The notes beneath the pieces were generated by a model, which worked only from the letters and a program-made list of their open reading frames with translations, was not told the DNA's origin and ran no database searches. From Zanthoxylum bungeanum (lineage: Eukaryota > Streptophyta > Magnoliopsida > Sapindales > Rutaceae): DNA of 64,000 bases. Each line of letters begins with the position of its first letter. The first letter of the stretch is position 1. The translations under genes and the position numbers were made by a program. The DNA is taken from assembly GCA_019454045.1 (NCBI GenBank), contig SKCR01015031.1, forward strand, positions 40,603 through 104,602, read 5' to 3'. Below, piece by piece: positions 10,863-21,011 of this stretch.

Positions 10863-11919
10863 TATATTGTTGGACAATTATGACCCATATCATCACTATT
10901 TGTACAGAACATGGTGTTGTTGTACAAATTAACTATGTGACAAAGGAAATTACTTTTTTATCATTTGTAATTGGATTACCAATATATATAAATGATAAAA
11001 GTCCTTATGATTAGTTCTGGATTGAGATGATATGAGACAGTATCAATCCACTAAGGTTTAATCATTAAATATCCCTAGTCGTAGTATTATAGAGACTGGA
11101 CATCGATAATGCGGAATAGACTAGTATTGCAATTGTGCGTGTTGTGGGAGCATAACGACATAGTTCTCATATATTTGGGTATTGGATACTCATGCAAGTG
11201 TAATAAGAGGTCTTGTTTATCGATGGTACGGAAACAACTCGCTCTGGATAGACCCCTCATAATTCCATTGGTAGTATGACTATGTGTCTATGGAAGTCCG
11301 AATCAGGGTATGTGTATTTGGTCTTAACCTAAGACTTGCATCGCTAATACTTAATACTTGCGACAATCAATATACTTTAGTTTTGGTCATCTAGGGCTTT
11401 AACAGGTTCTGTGTACGCCTCTTCTGGGTATATTGAGAATCGTAGTGTATTGGGTTTGATGTCAATATGGAAGTATCACTTCAGTCATATGGAGGTGATG
11501 GTCACGTAGGATAAGGAACTGGTACTCTTGTATGATGCATCTATCGGGATAATATGACTAGGTCATGTTTATCCGATTATAGAGACTAGTTACCAAAGAT
11601 CCGACATATGCTTCGTACGGGGCATACACAATTCCAGCCCCAGGCCTTGCATGTGACATCCGATACTGGATCGCAATACGTAATACTCTGTATACTACGC
11701 CTGATACAGATTATATATTCCTTTAAGAATATTTCTGGAGAATTGGGTAGACACGGTGCTTTGCTAGAAGCCAACCATGTCTTGTAAATCGGTAAAAAAC
11801 GTAGTACTAGGTACGTACGTGTTCGGATAGTCAGACGACCAGATTTACTGCCAACATATCCAGGGATCTCATGGGTCGCTTCCCGAAGATTCACCGATGA
11901 TGTATGACTCGAACATAAT

Positions 11920-12232
11920 TAATCTAGGATTATTTATAAAAGAGAGAAAATTAATCTAGGATTCATTACAGAGAGATTTTATCTGGGATAAAATACTATT
12001 TGAAAAGAGAGAACGATTAATTTGGAATTAATCGATAAAATAATATATTCGATATATTAAACGAAATTAGATTTCGACGCGGAATTAAAATTAGATTTTA
12101 ATTCGGGCGAACGATTTAATTTAGAATTAATTCGCTAGCAATGTGAATAGTAATTTTGCTAGGCATAATTATTTAATTAAATTTGATTTAATTACGTCGC
12201 AACGGAAAATTAGTTAATTCAGAATCAGCTAA
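11920..12232 (+). repeat. chain of inverted repeats with TNG centres in the B 5' LTR
   Basis: Ten inverted repeats follow one another, each with a 3-nt centre. Arms (left arm, centre) are: TAATC/TAG at 11920, AATC/TAG at 11953, ATTTTATC/TGG at 11976, CGATTAATT/TGG at 12014, TAATATAT/TCG at 12041, CGAAAT/TAG at 12062, GAATTAAAAT/TAG at 12082, TTAATT/TAG at 12116 and TAATTAAAT/TTG at 12174. A decayed tenth with CAG lies near 12210. Each right arm is the exact complement except in the last. The same chain occurs in the 3' LTR and in elements D and G. Function is unknown. Confidence 0.85.
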
Positions 12233-12247
12233 CCCGAGCCCGGGATG

Positions 12248-12957
12248 TGTTGAGTTAACCATGTGGATGAATCCTTGGAATACCGAACAAAAAGGTGGTG
12301 AGCCCCGATCGTGATCCGTGAATGTGCTCGGTTAGATAGGCGGTGTGCTCCGGTCTTCATGGACGTGTCCTAATCCCAACACGGTGAAGAGGAGTTGGCC
12401 TAGGCTAGATTGGACGGATGGATGATCATTTGAGGGGAGGCTCGGTGGTCCTTTGTTCGAGGGGAGGATTGTTGGGTGTGCAAACAAAGTCCCAAAGTCC
12501 CACATTGGTTAGAAATGGGGAAGATCATGGGCATATAGGATGGACATGTATCTTCATTGGTATGAGGCCTTTTGGGTATAACCCAAGAGCAAATCCATGA
12601 GGGCTTAGGCCAAAAGTGGACAGTATCATACCAATGTGGAGATAAGTGGTGTCCTAGGTTCCTAACAAGTGGGTTGAGGGTTGCCCAATGTTTATATTTT
12701 GAGTTTAATTATTTATCTCAGCCGATGTGAGATATTTTCCTCAACACTCCCCCTCAGTGCAAACGGTCTTTTACCTGGTTCATGTCACGTGGACAGGTAG
12801 TGTGGGCCCACCCGTGCATGAGAGTGGTTCTGATACCATGTTGAAATTCATGGGCCTAACTCAACCCAAAAGCCAGCTTGAGAGTTGAGGGTTGCCCAAT
12901 GTTTATATTTTGAGTTTAATTGTTTATCTCGGCCGATGTGGGATATTTTCCTCAACA
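12248..12957. mobile_element. two nested TRIM-like mini-retrotransposons in the B 5' LTR
   Basis: This block is absent from the B 3' LTR. The outer element is in minus orientation: an LTR at 12839-12957 (TGTTGAAATTC to CCTCAACA), a PBS on the minus strand (TGGTATCAGAACC, 12826-12838), a short interior, a purine tract complement CTCCCCCTCAG (12747-12757), and a partial second LTR ending at 12746. Inside that LTR sits a second, plus-oriented mini-element with a purine tract GAGGGGAGGAT (12459-12469). Neither has coding capacity. Outer limits are set by comparison with the other B LTR and are accurate to a few bases. Confidence 0.75.
12470..12667 (+). repeat. 3' LTR of the inner TRIM-like element
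   Basis: A 198-bp block runs from TGTTGGGTGTGCAAAC to GGTTCCTAACA, directly after a purine tract. Its upstream partner LTR is not visible, so the inner element is truncated at its 5' side. Confidence 0.6.
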
Positions 12958-13509
12958 GCGGGCCCACTCGGATTTTGAATCAAGTGGGGCCCACTAGTCA
13001 CATCACAACTTACATCACCTAGTCACTTTATATTGATGGGTTTTGGTGGGTTGGTGATAACTTGTCCAACACACCAAATTTGTGTAAGTATTGAATGACT
13101 AATACCAAATATTTGGTATATCATTACTTGATTTTTGAAATCAAAAACAACCAACACAACTTCATCTCCCTTCTCTCCCTCACTCTCGGCATTGTGCCAT
13201 TTTTCCTCTCAAAATTCTTGGCTTGGCCAAGACATATACAAGGATAAGGAAACAATTTGTTGCAAATTTTTCCAAGTGCTAGCACACTAAAGAGATCATT
13301 CAAAGGTGATAGGGAAACCAACCACTCAAAGCTTGGAGCTTGAAGATCAACAAAAGGGAGGGCTTGGCCGAATACATCAAGGAGGAAAATTTTGTTGTTC
13401 AACACATCCACTTAGCCGATCAAAGTGAGTATTTTCCGCTACTTTACTTTATTGTATTCGCACATTTCATTGCTTAATTGATCTTGGTTTGACCTAGAAA
13501 ACCCAACAA

Positions 13510-13520
13510 TGGTATCAGAG
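13510..13520 (+). other. primer-binding site of copia element B
   Basis: TGGTATCAGAG, complementary to the 3' end of initiator methionine tRNA, lies one base inside the 5' LTR end. This is the usual PBS of plant copia elements. Confidence 0.95.
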
Positions 13521-15550
13521 CGGTTATTAAGCATGAAATTGAATTATGGTAAAATTTGGGTAAAATTGATTTGAGCAAAATTGATTTGAGCATGATTTGA
13601 TAAAATTGATTGATTGAGTATGCTTGAATGATGATAACTTAGAGTTATGCATGATCAATTTGATGAAAATTGAATTGGATTTATTTTTTCCCCAAAAATT
13701 TGGCTTGGCCGAATGTTACTAGTGCCCTAATGTCATTGTATTTTTGTTCTTTTGATCATTGGATGAGTTTAAGGACTTGGGATAAATTGATTTAGGATTT
13801 AATTGGATTGAAATAGAAATCGATTTTAAAAATCCCTAAATGCCGTGACATGTATAGCATGTAATGAGTTGATTTTTTGTTTCAATAATATTGGACATGT
13901 GTTGAACAAATAAAGCATGATTATTATGTAAATTGGTATTTTGGAAATGTTAATTTGACTAATAATTATAGCTAATGCATTTTAATTGATTAAATTATGA
14001 TATTTGGAATTGGAATTTAATTAGTTGGGCTTAAATTTGGAATTGGGCTAATAAAGTTGTATTTGGTCTTAATGGGCTTGGTTGGGCCAAGTTTGGTTTA
14101 GGTTAATTGGTTGGATCCAATTGGGCCTAAAACCATTTCCATAAAGTCCAAATATGATTAAATGGGCCTTTAAAATTTTAATTGGGCCTAATGGGCCTAA
14201 ATTGATTTTTGGCAAAGGGTGATTCCTTATTGGGCTTTGGTTGCCAAAGTCCATGCCTTATAAATTAATTGAAAGCCCATTGGACTTTAAATTAAATTGA
14301 CATTGGATGTTAATTGGGCTTTGAGACCCGTTAAGATTAGATTTAGAATCTAAGTCGCAAAGGCTCATTAATAAAGTGTAATTATTTAATTTGGAATTAA
14401 ATAAAGAATTAGTATTAAATGCAAATTAAATTGGATTTAATATTGTAGTTTAATATAATTCAAGAATTCGTACTTTGAGTATTCTTAAACGAATTGGACT
14501 CACGCAAATCAAATCGTTGTTTGAATATTGGATGGTCATTAATTTCAGATAATTAATTGGATTAGATTGATTGATAACATGCTTTGTGTGAATACATGGA
14601 TGTGATGTATGAATAATGTATATCATATGGATATTAGATGGGTGAGGGCAATTTTGGAAATTGTTGTAATAAATTTAGAATTTATTAAATTGGACCTGTG
14701 TGTCCAGCCTATTACCTCTTGATTCTTTGTATTTCTCTTCTCACCCATTCCCCTCAATGTAAATGAGGTTTCTTTAGAAGTGTTATGTATTGGGTAGAAG
14801 TAAGATTTGTGCTACCGGGAGAGATTTGTTATAGGAAAAAAATATTTTAAATATCCATCCGCATATCATTATTAATTTATTTATCGCACCTTATTATGCT
14901 TTTAGAATGCATGCTTAAGGGTGTATGATGAGACCTAATCAAAGATAATTAATTGGTTGCCAATTACGCAAAAAAACCCTCAACAAATATTAATCGTTTT
15001 TCCTCCATGAATGATTCATTCTCAAGATCCAAGATTGGCACTGGTTTGTTGGCCAAGTCAAGACCTTTGTCCATTGCGGATGTGTTTGAATCATGAAGGC
15101 TTTGTTCCATATCGCATGTCTTGTCCAAGTTGTGATTTGTTGGCCAAAGTCAAGATCACTTCTTGTCCATCGACATCGATTACGAAGCTTTCCAAAGTAA
15201 ATGGGTCCCGCTTAACTGGAATCAATAAGTTTGTTGTGCCAAAGCCAAGGCTTAGTTGATTCAGAGGAAAAATGTTAGGGAATATATTGGATATATTGGA
15301 ATATATTAGATATATGTTTCGGACTTGGATGTCCACCTATTGGATCTAGGAATTGGATGAGATCCAATTGATCTTAGAGATCTACCTAGTTAAATATCAT
15401 ACAGCTTGTTGGCCAAAGTCAAGGTTGTGTGTTATTTAACGGGATCCTAGCCCACTAGGAAACAAGGTTTCCCGAGTACTCAACAGAGGGTTGAGGCTCG
15501 CCGAAAAATAGTGGGAGGCAAGTATTAAATTTACAATTTCGTTTAGATAC
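13521..15550 (+). other. untranslated leader and gag N-terminal region of element B
   Basis: A long region without a believable coding frame, as in the leaders of D (minus strand, 37000-38360) and G (40321-41440). It carries further 3-nt-spaced palindromes: TTAGATT around TAG (14337-14353), TTATTTAATT around TGG (14382-14404) and TAATAAATT around TAG (14667-14687). Three copies of TTGTTGGCCAA(A)GTCAAG start at 15046, 15137 and 15406. Pieces near 14000-14280 are rich in TTGGGC and GGGCC and produce chance frames. Confidence 0.6.
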
Positions 15551-15554
15551 TTGC

Positions 15555-18428
15555 TGTAGGACACAGAAACTGGGCGACGCATGCTGTTTTAGACTCAGGG
15601 CCTAGTTGGGAGTACGGAGTAGCCCACGGGGGACTAAACGGAGAATAATGGAGTCGCCACCCGGTGTGAACCGGGAAAATGATTTAAGGCCGCACTCACC
15701 CCTCGCAAGGGAAGACCTCAAACCGTTGGGTTCGGAATGGTCCCTTACTTATGTCGTTGTAATGAATGGATTTGTGCAATATTAACCAAGTCTACTCAAC
15801 ATACATGTTGGTCAAAGTAGTCTAAATTATAGGTTTGCATGCTTCAACAGTAAACTTTTCATAACGGCAAACATTCGGCATCACACATGAAACATGCTAC
15901 ATACATAGTAATCTAAACATACCTTAACTTAAATTCCTCATATAAAAAGGTAATAACCAAAACATGCTTGAAATAAAAAACAACATTATAATGGCCTAAT
16001 CATGCTCAAATACAAGTTGGATGAAATGAAATACATGAATCCTTCAAGTGGTACGGGGCATTGTATCCCGAGTGCAAACCATAATACCGTCCATTCGGAT
16101 TCGGCTATGGAATTTATGTCCGGGTTTCCATCCAATATATCACAAGAAAGAAGACATATTTCATTCACCCAAAATCACATCATACACCAATTCATTATTT
16201 CACGTGAACTAGTTTTAAATAACATGCTCAAATAACCATTCTAAGCCATTATTTCATGTGAATTAATCCTAAACGACATGTCAAGCTAATCATTCATACT
16301 AAACACACAAAAATATGTTTCCTAAATCATTATTTCATGTAAATAAATTTAATACAACATACTAAACTAATTGAACACATTAAACACATAAAATACATTT
16401 TTTTAAGCCATTATTTTAGATGAGCCAATTCCAACAACATGCCAAGTTAACTACTCATGCTAAAATACCATAAAATACATTTTTAAACCATTATTTTATG
16501 TGAGAAAATTCTGTAATATAAACCCTCAGGTCTAACCTTTTTTGTCGTTGCTCGGAGACACGTTACATGACCGTCGGAAAGGCTAAATCACCACGATCAC
16601 ACCGGTTCGCTGTTTAAGTGCTTTGCTCACTGTTTTGCCACTTTGCTCGCTGTTTTGAGTTCGCTTCACTGCGTTTCAGGTCTTCGTACTTTGCTCACTG
16701 GTTGGTGATGTATTTAAGGTTATTTTGGTGGATTTGGAGGGGTATTGGATGGCCGTTTGCTTGGTTCCTCAAAGGATTTCGAGTTCAGTGTTTTGCTCAC
16801 TGTTTTGGTGAATTTGGTCACTGTTTTGAGTGTAATGAGCTGCTGTTTGGGCGTGAATGATGAGGGTTGGATGAGGCAACTTGTGTACTGGTTTGAGGAG
16901 GAAAATGGAGGTGATTTAGGCGCAAGTTGAGGGGCTGAAATGAAGCAGTCTTGTGTGAGGAATAAGAGCAGTTTGGGCGTGTATTTGGAGGCTAAACTGG
17001 ATGCTTTGGGCGTGAGTATTAGAGCTGATTCCAGGGGACCTAAAGTGAGGTGATGGTGCGCTGGTTTGAGGGCTGAATGAGAGTGATAGGCGTGAAGGTT
17101 TAGGGGGCTGAAGTGAGGCAGTAGGTGCGTGAAGATCAAAGGCAGAAGTGAGGCAGTGAAGGGCGAGAGATGAGGGGCTGAAGTGAGGCAGTGTGCGCTG
17201 GTTCCAGGGGCTGTATGAAGGCTGTTTTTGTGCGTGAGGATGGGCAGTGAAGGGGAGGACTTTGGGCGTGTGTTGTAGGGGAAATAAGGGGCTGGTTTAT
17301 GATCTCCAAATGCTAAGTGTATGCTCAAATGTGCTACCCCCTCCAAGGCTGAAAAATGAGAGTTTATATAGGCAATTTGGAGTGCATTTAATAGGTAGGC
17401 CAAGGGCAATTAATTTGATACAAAGCTTTGTTGAAATGTGATGCATAATTGTGTTGCTTTGTTGACAATTCACAAAGATGGTTTGAAAATGAATCAAAAG
17501 GAGATGGGAGGTGATGGGCGTGGGGTGTAGGGAGTTAATGGTTGGGGGAGATGCTTGACTTGGTGAGGGAGGCTATTAAATGGTGTGGGTTGGTTAAATA
17601 AATGATTTGGAAAATTGATACCAAGGTAAAAGGTGAGGTCAAAGGTTAAAGTGAATAGGTAGAAGGGTAAGTTATGATGGAATAGTGCAAAGAGGGTGAA
17701 ATTTGGTGTCAATAAAGGAGCAGTGTCAGGGCTGTATTCTAGGGGTAACTAGGCGTGACAAAGGGCTGGTGGAGGGGTCTCTTTTGTGTGCGTGAAATTG
17801 GGCATAAGGGCAGTTGCTTGTGCGTGGATATAGGCAGTGAATGGGGGCGTGTGAGAGGGAGTTTCACGTGAATTGGCAGTTTATGTGAGAGGGAGTTTCA
17901 CGTGAATTTTGAGAGCTTCATGGGTACGTGGGCTGGTGGCAATGCATGCTCAGTGAGGGAGTTGCATGGCTGGTTCTCGTGTGCATGGGGGGTGTTTTAG
18001 GGCCACGATTTCACGTGCATACATGGAGGCAATTAGGGTTAATTTGGGTGAGCTTTGTACGTTAATTGCTGGACAATTTGTGGAGGCTAGGGGCTGTTTG
18101 AAGGGATTATTTTTCAGGTCTAAAGTGTGGCAGTAGGCATGGTTTTAAGGCATGTTTATACATGACAAAAGAGGCTTAATGGACAGGGAGTGTGGCCGAA
18201 AATGGAGGGGCATGGAAGGGTTTGCGGTGATTTTCGGGTTGTAGATACGCTTTGAAACAAACATTCAGCAAGCAAACTCTGAGCGAACTTAGCGAATTAA
18301 TCCTGAAATGTATTATCTCTTGACTTCACCTTTCCTTCGACCGCTTTCCGCGAACTCCACGACTAAAAGGCGGTGCCTCCTTATAAGACTCCTCATCGGG
18401 TTTGGTATGCAAAAATGCAATGCCTACA
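15555..18428 (-). repeat. 3' LTR of Tat element K
   Basis: The right 523 bp (about 17905-18428) are repeated almost exactly at 21012-21536, which fixes the LTR end CAATGCCTACA. The left end is fixed by TGTAGG and the TTGC duplication, giving 2874 bp. Long LTRs are usual for Tat elements. A block near 15655 reads GGTGGCGACTCC on the minus strand, resembling a Tat PBS, so an alternative with a shorter LTR was considered; the target duplication favours 15555. Open frames here are low-complexity and not coding. Confidence 0.75.
16194..16510. repeat. about 80-bp degenerate tandem repeat in the K LTR
   Basis: The phrase CCATTATTTCATGTGAA and variants recur near 16190, 16246, 16327, 16407 and 16486. 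Spacers contain ACATGC(T/C)CAA and CATAAAATACATTTTT. Confidence 0.6.
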
Positions 18429-18558
18429 GTCGCCTCCACTTTGATGGGATTTGTTCTGTGTGTGACAGTGACAATCCTATCAAAGTTCGTGCAATGCATT
18501 TTTTACTTACCTGGCTCGCCAGCTGCCGCATGGTCTGCCTGTTGTGTTGTGTAGATGG

Positions 18559-19139
18559 TGCTAAGCCCCGTACCTAGGGCGTCGTGGTTGCGTCTCCGTA
18601 CCTAGAGTGCCGCAGTGATGATGCTAACCCCGTACCTAGGGTGTCACGGTGACGTCTCCGTACCTAGAGAGCCACAAAGTCTGGATGCTAACCCCGTACC
18701 TAGGGTGTCGCAGTGACGCCTCCGTACCTAGAGTGTCACAAATGTCTGAGTGCTAACCCCGTACCTAGGGTGTCGCAGTGACATCTCCGTACCTAGAGAG
18801 CCACAAATGTCTGAATGCTAACCCCGTACCTAGGGTGTCGCAGTGACGCCTCCGTACCTAGAGTGCCACAAATGTCTGAGTGCTAACCCCGTACCTAGGG
18901 TGTCGTAGTGACGTCTCCGTGCCTAGAGAGCCACAGATGTCTGAATGCTAACCCCGTACCTAGGGTGTCGCGGTGACGCCTCCGTACCTAGAGTGCCACA
19001 AATGTCTGAGTGCTAACCCCGTACCTAGGGTGTCGCAGTGACATCTCCGTACCTAGAGAGCCACAGATGTCTGAGTGCTAACCCCGTACCTAGGGTGTCG
19101 CAGTGACGCCTCCGTACCTAGAGTGCCACAATTATCTGA
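18559..19139. repeat. 65-bp minisatellite of element K
   Basis: About nine copies of a 65-bp unit contain GCTAACCCCGTACCTAGGG and CTCCGTACCTAGAG. Units alternate between two variants (GCCTCC with GTGCCAC, and ATCTCC with GAGCCAC), giving a 130-bp higher-order period. It lies in the 3' untranslated region next to the LTR, the known location of such arrays in Tat elements. Confidence 0.95.
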
Positions 19140-19390
19140 GTGATTTGATGTCTCCATACCCGGAGTGCCGCAGCTGGTTGCACTGATATCTCCATACCCG
19201 GAGAGCCATACCTGGCTGAACTGATATCTCCATACCCGGAGAGCCATACCTGGCTGAACTGATATCTCCATACCCGGAGAGCCACACCTGACTGAACTGA
19301 TATCTCCATATCCGGAGAGCCATACCTGGCTGAACTGATCTGATGTCTCCATACCCGGAGTGCCGTACCTGGCTGAATTGATCTGATGTC
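19140..19390. repeat. 38-bp minisatellite of element K
   Basis: About six copies of a 38-bp unit contain CTGATATCTCCATACCCGG and AGAGCCATACCTGGCTGAA; two starts exactly 38 bp apart are 19221 and 19259. It shares the phrase TCTCC-TACC-GAG-GCC with the adjacent 65-bp unit, suggesting common origin. Minus-strand frames here encode repeats of RVWRYQFSQVWLSGYGD and are not genes. Confidence 0.95.
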
Positions 19391-20596
19391 TAAACCAATG
19401 TGGGCCTCGCCCACAGAATACCATACCTGGCAGAACTGATATTGATGCGATGTTTCATTTTCTCTCTCGAGATGATCTTTGATAGCTAGATATATTTTCG
19501 CCCTCAACGAATGATTGGCGTCGAAGCCAGAGAATCTTCAAAGTACTTGATATGCTCAACACCGATCGTCTGAGTAGATGATCTGAACTAGACTCCTAGT
19601 GTGTGTGTGTCAAGGCTCCTTCACAGCTTGTTCCTTAAGTTAGCTAACTCGATGATTTCGCTTCGGAGAATCGGACCAGTGGGTCTAACCAACCTGGATG
19701 TCTTAATCACATTCTGTGATTACTTCAGCATACTCAATATGATATGATCTCTTGCATTTTGTTTTTGTCTCTTTCCTCATTTTGAATTTTTCTTTTTTCT
19801 TCCCTTTTTTTCTTTTCTTTTCTTTTCTTTTTCTTTTTCTTGACACGCCTACCCTTTAAGGTAGCATTTCTCCTCATGGTGGTTCTAATACTCGCCCATG
19901 GGTAGCTTCACGCTTATCGGTTATAGGCGGCCCATTTTTCTTTTTCTTTCTTTTTTAGAGACTTCTTCTTTTATTTATGACCATATCATATATCGTAGCG
20001 TACGTAAACCAAAGTGGACATCCAAGCCAACAGTCATTCACTGATCCACCATCTCTTCAACTAGTCATCTCATTAACCACTCAGGCTTCCACCGTTGAGA
20101 TCCTGCATCTATGTGCTCACGAGTCTAATCAAGATCGATCTGTTCAGAATACCGGCGAAGGACACTTCTTGCACTTATTGCTTCTAAGGCTTCTCCTTAT
20201 AGCACATAATGTCATCACTGGACATAATCTAGCTATCAAAGATTTTTCTCTTTTTTTTTCTTTTTTTTTTTTTTCAAGAATTCTTCCTTTCTGCCGTTGA
20301 CAATGAGGGCCTCGCCCTCAGGATCCATTCCCAAAACTCAAACTCAAATGGGCCTCAACCCTCAGATTCTTTCTCAATTCTGATACCAATGCGGGCCTCG
20401 ACCCAAAGATTACTACTTGAACCCAATACAATGCTTTCAAGATTCCTGATTATCTTATTCTCGTTGCTTTCTTCTTCCATCATCTAAACCTGTGAAATTG
20501 AAACAAAAGCAAAACACATGAGACAAGATGCAAGTTTGTTACGTGTATGCATGAGTGAATTTCCTATCCCGTTGGGTTAGGGCTTCTGCCGGCTCT
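19391..20596 (-). other. 3' untranslated region of element K
   Basis: Non-coding sequence between pol and the minisatellites. It contains pyrimidine runs (19780-19840, 19930-19980, 20245-20275) and short hairpins with a GGGCCTCGCCC core (19400-19414, 20305-20319). The plus frame at 19977-20300 has no domain and ends in the pyrimidine run. Confidence 0.6.
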
Positions 20597-21011
20597 TCAG
20601 GCAAAATACAGTTTCAGCCTGTCCACGTTGATCGGCTCGGTGAACTCGTTCCCTTCTAAATCTGACAACCTCACTGCTCCGTTTCCCATTACCTTTTATA
20701 CAATGTAGGGTCCCTCCCAGTTTGGTCTGAACTTCCCTATTGGGTCTGTTGTCGACGGCCTCGACTGCTTAAGTACCAGGTCACCTTTCTTGATCTTAGT
20801 AGGACGCACCTTCTTATTAAATGCCCGAGCCAACCTCTTCTGATAAATCTGCATGTGATGCAAAGACTTCATTCTCTTTTCATCAAGCAGTGCCAACTGT
20901 TCAAACCTCTGTGCTGCCCATTCTGATTCAGACAGTTTTGCTTCTGCTAACACTCTCATAGACTGAACCTCAACTTCTACTGGCAGTACCGCTTCCATCC
21001 CATAAACCAAG
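20597..21011 (-). pseudogene. pol: gypsy integrase C-terminal fragment of element K
   Basis: Minus-strand translation begins within a conserved integrase block (LVYGMEAVLPVEVEV) and continues through a helical stretch (LALLDEKRMKSLHHMQIYQKR), KKGDLVLKQ, and GKFRPNWEGPYIV. These are hallmarks of the plant gypsy integrase C-terminal domain. After PYIV a stop (TAA at 20698-20696) interrupts; the same frame then continues VMGNGAVRLSDLEGNE and INVDRLKLYF to a natural-looking stop at 20597-20599. The catalytic core and all upstream domains are deleted, with LTR sequence starting at 21012. Confidence 0.9.

Larger units (their letters stand above)
10868..13508 (+). repeat. 5' LTR of copia element B
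   Basis: It starts TGTTGGACAATTATGACCC and ends AAAACCCAACA just before the PBS. It is alignable over its length with 25441-27380, apart from a roughly 710-bp insertion at 12248-12957. The shared LTR is about 1.93 kb. It contains the chain of 3-nt-spaced inverted repeats at 11920-12232. ORF-like stretches within it recur in D and G LTRs only as non-coding homology. Confidence 0.9.

Noticed and set aside
11586..11894. 102-residue minus-strand frame also seen near 26125, 32712, 39213 and 52313
   Set aside because: It recurs because it is LTR sequence of the B/D/G family. The copies are frameshifted against each other, so there is no sign of coding constraint.
14000..14280. TTGGGCC-rich stretch that might be a telomere-like or satellite repeat
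   Set aside because: Spacing is irregular, and the same stretch occurs in the G leader (40800-41060), so it is part of the element leader.
15555..15660. Possible Tat PBS (GGTGGCGACTCC on the minus strand) suggesting the K LTR ends near 15660
   Set aside because: TGTAGG at 15555 with the TTGC duplication on both sides of K fits the element end better. The motif is noted as an alternative.
16720..17409. 229-residue minus-strand frame, the longest after gag
   Set aside because: It is low-complexity (rich in S, P, L, T and H), lies wholly inside the K LTR, and has no domain and no supporting context.
19053..19507. Three overlapping minus-strand frames with repeats of VWRYQFSQVWLSGYGD
   Set aside because: They arise from the 38-bp and 65-bp minisatellites of element K. 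Several frames are open at once, and the location is a 3' untranslated region.
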